Below, piece after piece: positions 9,571 through 17,913 of a DNA stretch of 64,000 bases (position 1 is the stretch's first letter; each line of letters opens with the position of its first letter). Under the pieces are notes generated by a model. The model saw only the letters and a program-made list of their open reading frames with translations. It made no database searches and was not told where the DNA came from. This DNA is from Candidatus Sumerlaeota bacterium (lineage in GTDB: Bacteria > Sumerlaeota > Sumerlaeia > MWCT01 > JAUWMI01): positions 1-64,000 of the forward strand of contig JAUWMI010000015.1 in NCBI GenBank assembly GCA_030613245.1, in the 5' to 3' direction. Position numbers and translations under genes: made by a program.

Positions 9571-10836
9571 TTAGTAAAGGAGATACTTCCTGCGCATTTT
9601 CTTGAAGCGCTCTAGATCGTCTTGCCAGCTGGCAATGATTGTTTCAGCCGACTTACCTGCCTGAACCATTTTGCGAATCGTGTCTGTTCCATTGGAGAGA
9701 TCAAATCCACGGATCCCGCCTTTGGTCAAAGGATTAGACGTCCACCCAATGTGCTTGCCCCAATATTTCTGAATGGCTACCAGGATATGAAAGCCGGTAT
9801 TGACCGGCTGGAACGTAGTGTAATCGCTAATGATAATCTGAACGCCATGAAGCAGCTGACCTCCGTAATGAAAATAGCGCGGCTGGTAATGCGTTGGAAT
9901 GAAACGTACGCCGGGCAGCTGTTTTGCGTTCAACGCATTAGCCAGCTTGTCTGCATCTATCCACGGTGCACCCACCAGCTTAAACGGCAGAGTGTAGCCT
10001 ACTCCTTCGTTAATCACACGTAATTCGCCGAAGATACCGGTAGTCGGATAGTACCAGCACGTAGAGGCTTCGGGAATTGCCGGTGAAGGCGGAATCCAAG
10101 CGAGTCCCGTATCAGCCCACGTCATCTTACGCTCCCAGCCCTGCATCGGAACCACGGTAAGGTTACACCCGATGTCAAACTCCTTGTTGAACAGCCTCGC
10201 CAGTTCCCCTATGGTCATCCCGTGACAAAATGCAATCGGATACAGCCCAATGAAGGAGGAAAACTTCGGATCAAGCACGTTACCTTCAACCAGAGTGCCG
10301 TTAATTGGATTCGGGCGATCCAGCACCACGAACTTCACCTTGTGTTGTTTGGCCGCCTGCATAGCCAGCGCCATGGTATAGATATATGTGTAGCTGCGGC
10401 TTCCGATGTCCTGAATATCGAAGATAAGCACATCGAGACCCTTTAACATGGCAGCTGTGGGTTTCCGGTGTTTTCCGTACAGGCTGTGAATCGTTGCTCC
10501 GGTTTTTGGATCCTTGAAGCCATCCTGCTTTTCACCACCGGACAGGGTGCCATAAACTCCGTGCTCTGGAGCGAACAGCGCTACCAGATTTACCTGCTGA
10601 TCGCGATGGAGTAAATTGCTGGTCAGCTCAAGCTGGTTATTCATGCCCGTGTGGTTGGTTATGAGGCCGACCCGCTTGCCCTGGATTAAAGATTTCTGTG
10701 ATTCAAACAGAACATCCACACCGAGTTTTACTTTCGAAACAATTGGCTCGGCCGCGAGGCAAGGCGCGAAGAAAACCATGGCGACCATCGCTAGTGCTCC
10801 GGATACTGTGCCAATTTGAAATACCCTCCGATTCAT
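9571..10836 (-). CDS. namZ: NamZ-like exo-beta-N-acetylmuramidase (DUF1343)
   Basis: A 421-residue exported protein with a signal peptide (1-29, ending CLA-AE). It carries the hallmark segments of the DUF1343/NamZ family (glycoside hydrolase GH171): GLITNHTG (about 57-64), LFAPEHGVYG, DIQDIGSRSYTYIYTM, VLDRPNPINGTLVEG and the C-terminal GG.RGFDLSNGTD. Characterised members remove non-reducing-end N-acetylmuramic acid from peptidoglycan fragments, so a role in cell-wall recycling or scavenging is likely. Length agrees with the family. It stands alone on the minus strand between envelope-type genes and cmk. The symbol is by family similarity only. Confidence 0.88.
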   Translation of the reverse strand: MNRRVFQIGTVSGALAMVAMVFFAPCLAAEPIVSKVKLGVDVLFESQKSLIQGKRVGLITNHTGMNNQLELTSNLLHRDQQVNLVALFAPEHGVYGTLSGGEKQDGFKDPKTGATIHSLYGKHRKPTAAMLKGLDVLIFDIQDIGSRSYTYIYTMALAMQAAKQHKVKFVVLDRPNPINGTLVEGNVLDPKFSSFIGLYPIAFCHGMTIGELARLFNKEFDIGCNLTVVPMQGWERKMTWADTGLAWIPPSPAIPEASTCWYYPTTGIFGELRVINEGVGYTLPFKLVGAPWIDADKLANALNAKQLPGVRFIPTHYQPRYFHYGGQLLHGVQIIISDYTTFQPVNTGFHILVAIQKYWGKHIGWTSNPLTKGGIRGFDLSNGTDTIRKMVQAGKSAETIIASWQDDLERFKKMRRKYLLY

Positions 10837-11566
10837 CGGACCCTCCTTCTCTTCTTGTGCTAAGACGCTCTTCGCTGACTTCTCATAATCACCACTATAC
10901 TTTCAAAAGATATGCCGTGCATTCTCTTATGGCGAAGTATCGCGATATTATTAGGCAATGATGTCGGCACGCAACATGTTTGGATACTCTCATCCACTGC
11001 ACCTTCTCACTTCGCGCCGATCTGTTTTGTATTTGACCCTTAAAACTACCCAGACGTTTGAAGCGTGGCCAAAGAATGTCGAGACAAATCTGCTATTAGG
11101 GACAATTTACCAGATAATCAACACATAATTGTCTCATTGAGATACAGTCCGTAAATAGTGTGCAACGAGCGTTTGAGCCCTATCTTTTCTATCCTTAGCA
11201 ACGGTCAGCAATTCACCGTTTCGGGAAAGTATGTCTTGACAGTTCGTTCTACGAAAGGTAAAAAGAGGACATAGTAATCCAGCAATAATACCATTATGAC
11301 TTTAAGCAATCGAAGAAGTTTGTAGAGGAGGATAGCAGGGGAGACATATTTTTTTTGCCTTAATGTACCTCAGGCATATGAATATATGAGATCCATGTAG
11401 CAAGAAGTCCGGTGCTAGGGTATTGGAAATATACCAGCCAAGCTGATCTCTCGGTTGCCATTTCGACAAACTCCCCTGAAGTATTATCCGCCCCCTTTCT
11501 TCTGCCTCTTTGGTGTGCGGATTTTTGTACAACTTTAAGAGAATTTTGACTGTTCGGAGCTGTCAG
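10837..11566. other. 730-bp intergenic region, no gene seen
   Basis: The space between the divergent muramidase and cmk genes must hold both promoters. Short frames in it overlap each other on opposite strands and show no family features. I find no tRNA or clear small-RNA fold and no member of the palindrome families. It is the longest repeat-free gap in the window. Confidence 0.45.
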
Positions 11567-12253
11567 GTGAGCCACGTTACGGTCATTACCATTGATGGCC
11601 CTGTAGGGGTTGGAAAAAGCACGGTTGCCAGGCTGGTGGCGGCGGAGCTCGGATATTTTCACATTGACACTGGCGCTATGTATCGGAGTGTGACGCTGGC
11701 GGCCATGGAGCGCCGTGTGAATGTGGCTGATGAGGCGGCTTTGACCAAGCTGGCACAGTCGCTCAAGATCGAGCTAAAATACACGGACGGCCAGCTGCGC
11801 GTGTATTGCGATGGTCGTGATGTCACTATTGCAATTCGCCAGCCTGATGTGAGCAAGAATACCTCGCCAGTAGCTGACGTCATTGGAGTGAGGCAATGCA
11901 TGGTGGAGCAGCAACGCCAGCTAGGCCTCGCGCAGCCGTCGGTGTGCGAAGGCCGCGATATCGGCACCGTGGTGTTTCCGGATGCCCGATGGAAATTTTA
12001 TCTTGATGCGTCGCTGGAGGAACGCACAAAACGCCATGCCCAGCAGTTGCGCGAACTGGGAAACCAAGTGGAGCTTGAGGAGCTCAAGCAGGCCATTCGC
12101 GCCCGAGACCAACACGACCGCAATCGCCCTTATGGACCATTGCGTGTGGCTCGAGATGCAGTAATTATAGACACGACCGGTATAGGACAAGATGAGATGA
12201 CGCGAATCATCCGGGCCTTCGTTGGTGATGCTTCCCGTAGGGACAGTTCATGA
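11567..12253 (+). CDS. cmk: cytidylate kinase
   Basis: The 228-residue (d)CMP kinase phosphorylates CMP and dCMP in nucleotide salvage. Seen are the P-loop DGPVGVGKST, the substrate segment FHIDTGAMYR, EGRDIGTVVFPDA and the lid region RARDQHDRNRPYGPL ending in AVIIDTTG. The GTG at 11567 is chosen because GGAG at 11556-11559 lies seven bases before it and the family starts about there; the frame is open back to 11510. The last residues and the stop codon fall inside a palindrome (12240-12261), so the natural C-terminus may have been replaced. It heads a cmk-plsC-rpsA run, an order common in bacteria. Confidence 0.95.
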   Translation: MSHVTVITIDGPVGVGKSTVARLVAAELGYFHIDTGAMYRSVTLAAMERRVNVADEAALTKLAQSLKIELKYTDGQLRVYCDGRDVTIAIRQPDVSKNTSPVADVIGVRQCMVEQQRQLGLAQPSVCEGRDIGTVVFPDARWKFYLDASLEERTKRHAQQLRELGNQVELEELKQAIRARDQHDRNRPYGPLRVARDAVIIDTTGIGQDEMTRIIRAFVGDASRRDSS

Positions 12254-12261
12254 ATTGTCCC
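12237..12261. repeat. GTAGGGACAG-type palindrome over the cmk stop
   Basis: GGGACAGTTCA is followed by TGAATTGTCCC, with one mismatch, preceded by GTAG. The cmk stop TGA (12251-12253) lies at the centre. It is related to the palindrome at 44747-44770, which has the same GGGACAG arms. Confidence 0.8.
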
Positions 12262-12415
12262 CTGATTCTCGAGTTAAATGGCCCGGGCCGCTGATGCTCT
12301 CCTTCTCATTATTCCGAGAACGAATGAGGAAGCTTCACGTAAACCCGGTTGAGTTGCAGTAATAGAAGCAGCAGTGAGACGGAGATGCGAAGCGTTCTAG
12401 AGGCTGCGGGCTACC

Positions 12416-13039
12416 ATGTTCTATCGAATTATGCAACTGCTGATCATTCTGGTGAGCAAAGTATACTTCCGCTTCACCAGCGACGGACGTAAGCAGATCC
12501 CCAAAACCGGGGGCGTGCTCCTTGTGGCGAATCACTGTAGTTTTCTTGATCCGCCACTTATTGCCTGCCATCTGCAGCGGGCAGTTCATTATATGACAAA
12601 GGAAGATCTACTCCGAATTCCAGTGCTGGGCTGGTTTCTGCGGCATGTAAACACTATTCCGATTCGACGCGAGGGAATTGACCGGAAGGGATTGGAACGC
12701 GTTGTGGAAGTATTGAAGCGCGGCGAGGTGTTGCTCGTCTTCCCCGAGGGAACGCGGAGTCATGACGGCAAGATACAAAACCCACGTCGAGGAGTAGGAA
12801 TGATTGCCGCGGCATGTGAGAACATTGCTATTGTCCCAGTTTGCATCCGCGGCAGCTTCGAGGCCATGTCGCCCGTGGCACGCTTTCCAAAACCTCATAA
12901 GATTCATGTCTCATTCGGAGAACCGTTTCATATTCGCCATGGTGACAACGCGGCATCGCATAAAGAGCGTTATCAGCAAATTAGCATACTCATGATGGAC
13001 AAAATTCGCGCTGTGCAGAAGCGTCTCTCCGCAGAATAG
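12416..13039 (+). CDS. plsC: 1-acyl-sn-glycerol-3-phosphate acyltransferase
   Basis: A 207-residue PlsC-family acyltransferase that makes phosphatidic acid from lysophosphatidic acid at the inner membrane. Motif I NHCSFLDP (NHxxxxD; about residues 40-47), motif II around PIRREGID, motif III FPEGTRS (about 106-112) and motif IV VPVCIRGS are all present in order. A hydrophobic start (MQLLIILVSKVYF) fits membrane association. It lies between cmk and rpsA, 162 bp after cmk and 114 bp before rpsA. Confidence 0.94.
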   Translation: MFYRIMQLLIILVSKVYFRFTSDGRKQIPKTGGVLLVANHCSFLDPPLIACHLQRAVHYMTKEDLLRIPVLGWFLRHVNTIPIRREGIDRKGLERVVEVLKRGEVLLVFPEGTRSHDGKIQNPRRGVGMIAAACENIAIVPVCIRGSFEAMSPVARFPKPHKIHVSFGEPFHIRHGDNAASHKERYQQISILMMDKIRAVQKRLSAE

Positions 13040-13153
13040 TGTGTGCACTAAGTACGCGGAAGCCGCGATTCTGCACAATGCTCTCAACTAGATCAGATTC
13101 GACTCCGACGACATCGCGTTAGCTGAATAATGCGGTCAAGGAGGAAGGTTCAG

Positions 13154-15157
13154 ATGTCACACGACGAATCCTTGCCGAGCAAAGAGCAGAAGAAAGATCA
13201 GCAGAAAATCAAGGAAGAGCTGGCGGAATTCGAAAAGGAACTCGAGGACGAGCTGAAACCGATTGACGAGAAGGCACTACTCGGGTTTCGTTCGGTGGAG
13301 CCAGCTCAAAAGCCGGTCAAGCCTGTTTCGCCAGAGCGTGAAGCCGTGACACCCGAACTGCCGCAGCAACTTGAGCCAGAGGAAGGTGAGACTGCAGCAG
13401 AAGAGCTCGCAGCCCCCGAGTCCGGTGCTCCACCAGCCTCTGAAACTCTCCAACCTGCCGAAGATAAGGAACAGGAGGAAGAGCCGGCGTTCGACGCCCT
13501 GCTCCAGCAGTACCTTCCCCAGTCGCTCAATCTGGAAGTTGACGACATTATAGAGGTGCCTATTGTGACGGTGCGCCGCGATTACGTCCTTATTGATGTT
13601 GGCGACAAAGCAGAAGGTGTGATTGACATTTGTGAGTTCCTGGATGAAAATGGTGAGATTAATATTGCAGTTGGGGATCTCGTGGAAGTGCTGATTCAGG
13701 GACGCGACGAGGAAAGCGGCCAGGTGATGGTCTCGCACCAATTTGCTGTGCAGCGACTGAGTCTGGAGCGGCTCCAGCGGGCGCACAAAAACAAAACTCC
13801 CATCAGCGGCAAGGTAACAGAAGTGGTGAAGGCCGGTCTAATCGTGAGGGTCGGGATTCCCTGCTTCATGCCCGCTTCCCAGATTGATCGCATGCGTGTT
13901 GACGACCTAACAGCCTGGCTGGGCAAGCAGATTGAGGCCTACGTCATTGATTTTGATTGGTCCCGGCGCCGCGCCATTCTCTCCCGGCGCAAGCTCCTCG
14001 AAGAGGCGGAAGAACAACGCCGTCAGAGTCTGCTGGCGAGCCTGATCCCGGGCGAGAATCTGACGGTCAAGGTCAAGAGAGTGCTGGACTTTGGAGCATT
14101 TGTAGATCTTGGCGGCCTGGATGCCTTGCTGCCCCGCGAAGAAGTCTCGTGGGAACGGGGTGCTCGTCCTTCTACCTTTCTAAAAGAAGGCCAGACGCTC
14201 AAGGTGAAGATTCTCTCGGTTGATCGCGAGACAGGCAAGGTCGCGGTCAGCCGCCGACAGGCGAAAAGCAATCCCTGGGAAACGATCGAACGCAAATATT
14301 CGGTGAATAAAGTTGTACGCGGTACGGTCGTGAACATAACGCGCTACGGCGCCTTCGTCAATCTGGAAGAGGGCCTGACTGGCCTTATCCACATATCCGA
14401 TCTGAGCTGGGCAGGTGGAGCCAAACGTCCGCAGGATTACCTGAAAGAAGGCGACACGGTCAAAGCCGTGATCCTCGGTTTCGATAAGGAGAAACAGCGC
14501 ATGTCGCTGGGCCTTAAGCAGATCAGCCTGGACCCCTGGACCGAGGTAGAAGATAAGTATCCCGTGGGGTCGAGGATTCGCGGCGTTGTCACCGCCTTTA
14601 CAAACTACGGTGCTTTTGTCAAACTCGATGAGAACATCGAAGGCATGATCCACGTCTCTGACCTTTCGTGGGAAAAACCTCCGGCACATCCAGGCAAGGT
14701 GCTGCGGCTGAATCAGGAGGTCGAGGCCGTGGTGCTGAAGACAGATCAGGAAAGTCATCGTATCTCCATTGGCTTGAAGCAGCTTACCACCAGCCCCTTT
14801 GAGCAGTTTGCCAGAACACATAGCGTAGGTGAACGTGTGAAAGGACAGATAGTCCGCCTATTACCATTTGGTGCCTTTGTAGAGCTCGGCGGTGTTGAAG
14901 GGCTGATCCATGTCTCTCAGATTACTCCAGAACGGATCGAATCGCCCGACGACGTGTTAAAGGTCGGCCAGACTGTAGAGCTGAAGATTACTAAAATTGA
15001 TGTGGCAAATCAGAAAATCAGTCTTAGCCGAAAGGAATACCTGCGCGACCTTGAGGCACGGGAAGCAAAGGGATACGTTAATCAGCATATTAAAGGTGGC
15101 GTCAATATAGGCGAGCTCCTGAAAAAGTTGCCGATTGAGCCAAAGCCTGAGGAATAG
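13154..15157 (+). CDS. rpsA: 30S ribosomal protein S1
   Basis: A 667-residue S1 protein that binds mRNA on the small ribosomal subunit. After a long acidic, charged and Pro-rich N-terminal extension (about 1-125), six S1 RNA-binding domains follow. Domains 3-6 carry the classic FGAFVDLGG / YGAFVNLEEG and GLIHISDLSW patterns (about 300, 385, 470 and 555); domains 1 and 2 are more divergent, as in other S1 proteins. The ATG at 13154 is supported by AAGGAGG at 13138-13144, so the earlier in-frame ATG at 13130 is unlikely. The acidic extension of more than 100 residues is longer than in E. coli. Confidence 0.95.
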   Translation: MSHDESLPSKEQKKDQQKIKEELAEFEKELEDELKPIDEKALLGFRSVEPAQKPVKPVSPEREAVTPELPQQLEPEEGETAAEELAAPESGAPPASETLQPAEDKEQEEEPAFDALLQQYLPQSLNLEVDDIIEVPIVTVRRDYVLIDVGDKAEGVIDICEFLDENGEINIAVGDLVEVLIQGRDEESGQVMVSHQFAVQRLSLERLQRAHKNKTPISGKVTEVVKAGLIVRVGIPCFMPASQIDRMRVDDLTAWLGKQIEAYVIDFDWSRRRAILSRRKLLEEAEEQRRQSLLASLIPGENLTVKVKRVLDFGAFVDLGGLDALLPREEVSWERGARPSTFLKEGQTLKVKILSVDRETGKVAVSRRQAKSNPWETIERKYSVNKVVRGTVVNITRYGAFVNLEEGLTGLIHISDLSWAGGAKRPQDYLKEGDTVKAVILGFDKEKQRMSLGLKQISLDPWTEVEDKYPVGSRIRGVVTAFTNYGAFVKLDENIEGMIHVSDLSWEKPPAHPGKVLRLNQEVEAVVLKTDQESHRISIGLKQLTTSPFEQFARTHSVGERVKGQIVRLLPFGAFVELGGVEGLIHVSQITPERIESPDDVLKVGQTVELKITKIDVANQKISLSRKEYLRDLEAREAKGYVNQHIKGGVNIGELLKKLPIEPKPEE

Positions 15158-15182
15158 AGGACGGTTGCCTTTCGGCCGGTAA

Positions 15183-16889
15183 GTGGCAGAGCGTCCAGAT
15201 CTCCCTGGTGCAATCATGACACAGATGGAACTGATAGACGACGAATTCATTGGGATTCGGTTCCAGTTTGACAAATCCCTGGTCAGGGAGATTCGCGCGC
15301 TGGACTGCCGACGCTGGAATCCCGGGAAAAAGCGCTGGGAGGTACACATTGCCCATCTGGCGGAAGTCATCAAGATTTTCTACCTTCATCCAAGAGATAT
15401 CCCGCCCGAAATCGTTAGCGCTTACCAGTGCAAGTGGATCAAAACCTGTCTGGAGGTGAAAATCCAGAATACCCTGACCCAGCTCACTGGCAAGAATATT
15501 CCTGTTGATCAGATTGACGCCGCTTCGTCATTCGCGGTGTATGGCCACCAGTACAGCCCGAAATTCGTCAGTGGCTACTGGGACGGCCGCAAACATCTGT
15601 TTGATAAACGTACCTACTCATTTCCTACCGGACTGCTAAATCCTATGCTCGACATCCTGAGCAAGCAGGGCGTCAGCCATGTCATCACGGATCAGCGCAC
15701 TCCAAGCAAGCCTAGCCTGCCACCCATGACACCTGACGTCAACTTGCGCGATTATCAGGAGGAGGCCATCAGGGCGGCTCTCAGTCAGAAGCGCGGCGTC
15801 CTGGAAATGGCAACCGGATCAGGGAAAACCACTGTTGCTGCCTTCATTATTGCCGCGCTGCAGCGACCTTGTCTCTTTTTCGTACATACGAAGGATCTCC
15901 TGCATCAGACCCGGGACTACTTTGCCACGACGCTTGATCAACGGATCGGCCAGATTGGCGATGGAGTGGTGGATATTCAGCCCATTACCGTGGCCACCAT
16001 TCAAAGCACTGTGCGAGCCCTCGGTAGCGAGTATGGCAAGAACTTAAACGAGGAGAGCGACGAAAAGGACGAAACCGACATCACGCCATATGAGGAGAGC
16101 ATCGTTAGGCAGGTTGAGAAGGTACCACTGGTCTTCTTCGACGAGTGTCATCACGTCCCTGCAGAAACTTGCTATACAGTGGCCATGCGGACGTATTGTG
16201 CAGATTATCGCTTCGGGCTCAGTGCCACGCCCTATCGTGCCGACCGCCATGATCTCTTGCTGGAAGCGGCGCTCGGCGCAAAAATTTACCGGGCTAACGC
16301 CTCAGTGCTCATTGATAAGGGCTATCTCGTCTCGCCAGAAATCGTCTTTCTTGCCGCACCCAATTACAAGTGTACTGTAAAGGGACTGGAGTACCAGCAG
16401 ATCTTCCAGAAGTACATCATCGAGAACCAGAAGCGCAATGAGCTGATCGTAGAAGAGGCGCGCAAATTAAATCAGCAGCGGCTGAGCGTCCTCATCCTGG
16501 TCTCCCAGGTACGCCATGGAGAATGTTTGAAAGCGCTCTTGCCAGAGGCTGAATTCGTGCAGGGGAAAGATTCGTCCACAACTCGAAACGCGGCATTAAA
16601 AAGCCTGCGAGAGAAATCTCTGCTTACGCTGATTGCCACCACACTGGCCGACGAGGGCCTTGACATCCCCACCCTGAATGCAGTTATCCTCGCCAGCGGC
16701 GGAAAGTCAGAAACTAAGGCGTTACAGCGGCTGGGCCGTGCTCTCCGTACTGCGCCAGATAAAGACAAGGCAATCATCATTGACTTCTTCGACCACGCAC
16801 CCTATCTTAAAGTACATAGCATGAGACGAATGGATATTTTTCGCACTGAGCCGCGTTTTAAAATTCGTACCGTGGGCTTCGAAATCTAA
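15183..16889 (+). CDS. superfamily 2 DEAD/DEAH-type helicase
   Basis: A 568-residue SF2 helicase resembling the XPB/RAD25 and UvsW-like group. The first 60 residues contain RRWNPGKKRWEV, which is like the HARP/SMARCAL1 N-terminal module. The motor has the Q-type element LRDYQEEAI, Walker A ATGSGKTT (about 214-221), motif II FFDECHH (about 318), motif III GLSATPYR, and in the second lobe IATTLADEGLDIPTLNAVI and the arginine-finger motif QRLGRALR. Its stop and the sppA ATG overlap (TAATG at 16887-16891). Start choice is uncertain: GTG 15183 or ATG 15216. Likely a DNA repair or recombination helicase; substrate unknown. Confidence 0.88.
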   Translation: MAERPDLPGAIMTQMELIDDEFIGIRFQFDKSLVREIRALDCRRWNPGKKRWEVHIAHLAEVIKIFYLHPRDIPPEIVSAYQCKWIKTCLEVKIQNTLTQLTGKNIPVDQIDAASSFAVYGHQYSPKFVSGYWDGRKHLFDKRTYSFPTGLLNPMLDILSKQGVSHVITDQRTPSKPSLPPMTPDVNLRDYQEEAIRAALSQKRGVLEMATGSGKTTVAAFIIAALQRPCLFFVHTKDLLHQTRDYFATTLDQRIGQIGDGVVDIQPITVATIQSTVRALGSEYGKNLNEESDEKDETDITPYEESIVRQVEKVPLVFFDECHHVPAETCYTVAMRTYCADYRFGLSATPYRADRHDLLLEAALGAKIYRANASVLIDKGYLVSPEIVFLAAPNYKCTVKGLEYQQIFQKYIIENQKRNELIVEEARKLNQQRLSVLILVSQVRHGECLKALLPEAEFVQGKDSSTTRNAALKSLREKSLLTLIATTLADEGLDIPTLNAVILASGGKSETKALQRLGRALRTAPDKDKAIIIDFFDHAPYLKVHSMRRMDIFRTEPRFKIRTVGFEI

Positions 16890-17866
16890 TGGAAGAACGA
16901 ACTCGAGCTAGCAAGAAACGCTTTTCCTTCCTACTTGGCCTTTTTGTCCTCTTTGCCGCCTTCATCATTTTGATTCTGTTAATAACTGGCCTGACAATGC
17001 TGAGAACCGTGCTGCCCGGCTTGGGGGAATCCGTGGCGATTTTGGAAGTGAATGGCCCGATCATTAACACCGAACCGTTAATCAAAATTCTCCACCAATA
17101 CCGCGACAGCGGGGCGATTAAGGCAATCGTTGTACGTATTGACAGCCCGGGAGGCGTGGTGGCGAGCGTCCAGGAATTGTATGCAGAACTGAATAAGCTG
17201 CGCCAACAGCAGACAAAACCGCTTATCACGTCGCTTGGCAACGTCGCTGCATCAGGCGGATACTATGTGGCCTGCGGTACGGATGAGATATTTGCAAATC
17301 CAGGAAGTCTGACCGGCAGCATCGGGGTAATTTTTAATCTCACCAACTGGGAGGAACTGATCCAGAAGATTGGCCTGAAATTTGAAGTGGTGAAAAGCGG
17401 GCCGCACAAGGACATTGGCTCTCCCACGCGGCCCATGACCGAGGAGGAGCGCCGCATTATGCAGGAGATGATTGATGATGTATATTCGCAGTTTTTCGGT
17501 GCAATTCTCGATGCCCGCGCTGATTCCTTACGCGAAGCGCTCCACAACCAACGTCAGGACAAGGGCGATTTCTCTAACCAAGAAGCTACTCAAGAGGAGG
17601 TTGAGGAATATCTCCGTTCGCTCTGCGACGGCCGCGTCTTCAGCGGTCAGCAGGCTTATCGTTTCGGCCTTGTTGACCGGCTAGGCAATCTCCAGGATGC
17701 TATTGACCGCGCTGCGAAATTGGCAGGCATCGTCGGAAAGCCGCGCGTCGTCACCACGCGGCGCAAAACGTCTATTTTCGATCTTTTTACCGGTAGCGTG
17801 AATAAAGTCCTTCAGGACGTTCGGCATCCTGAAGTTTCCCTTGAGTATCGCCTGGTTGCTCGCTAG
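16889..17866 (+). CDS. sppA: signal peptide peptidase SppA, S49 family
   Basis: A 325-residue membrane-anchored serine protease that degrades cleaved signal peptides. One N-terminal helix (about 11-33) is followed by the S49 core: VVRIDSPGGVVA, nucleophile region NVAASGGYYVAC (Ser about 130), GSLTGSIGVIF, and the general base lysine in KSGPHKDIGSPTRPMTEEER. Length matches the short (half-size) SppA form, which works as an octamer. It is translationally coupled to the helicase gene upstream. Confidence 0.93.
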   Translation: MEERTRASKKRFSFLLGLFVLFAAFIILILLITGLTMLRTVLPGLGESVAILEVNGPIINTEPLIKILHQYRDSGAIKAIVVRIDSPGGVVASVQELYAELNKLRQQQTKPLITSLGNVAASGGYYVACGTDEIFANPGSLTGSIGVIFNLTNWEELIQKIGLKFEVVKSGPHKDIGSPTRPMTEEERRIMQEMIDDVYSQFFGAILDARADSLREALHNQRQDKGDFSNQEATQEEVEEYLRSLCDGRVFSGQQAYRFGLVDRLGNLQDAIDRAAKLAGIVGKPRVVTTRRKTSIFDLFTGSVNKVLQDVRHPEVSLEYRLVAR

Positions 17867-17878
17867 CCCACATTCCTA

Positions 17879-17905
17879 TGGGGCGCAACAGTGTTGTGCT
17901 CCTAC
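17879..17905. repeat. GCAACAGTGTTGTGC-core palindrome
   Basis: GGGGCGCAACA faces TGTTGTGCTCCTAC around a single central base. The same core lies at 31711-31731. It sits between the convergent sppA and YhaN-like genes, where a bidirectional transcript end would be useful, though no T-run follows. Confidence 0.8.
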
Positions 17906-17913
17906 ATGAAGCC

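Noticed and set aside
10837-11566. Possible structured RNA or tRNA in the 730-bp gap before cmk
   Set aside because: No cloverleaf, conserved arm or terminator hairpin could be found by eye.
13277-14821. Minus-strand frames opposite rpsA
   Set aside because: rpsA has six S1 domains; the antisense frames lack any family match or start signals.
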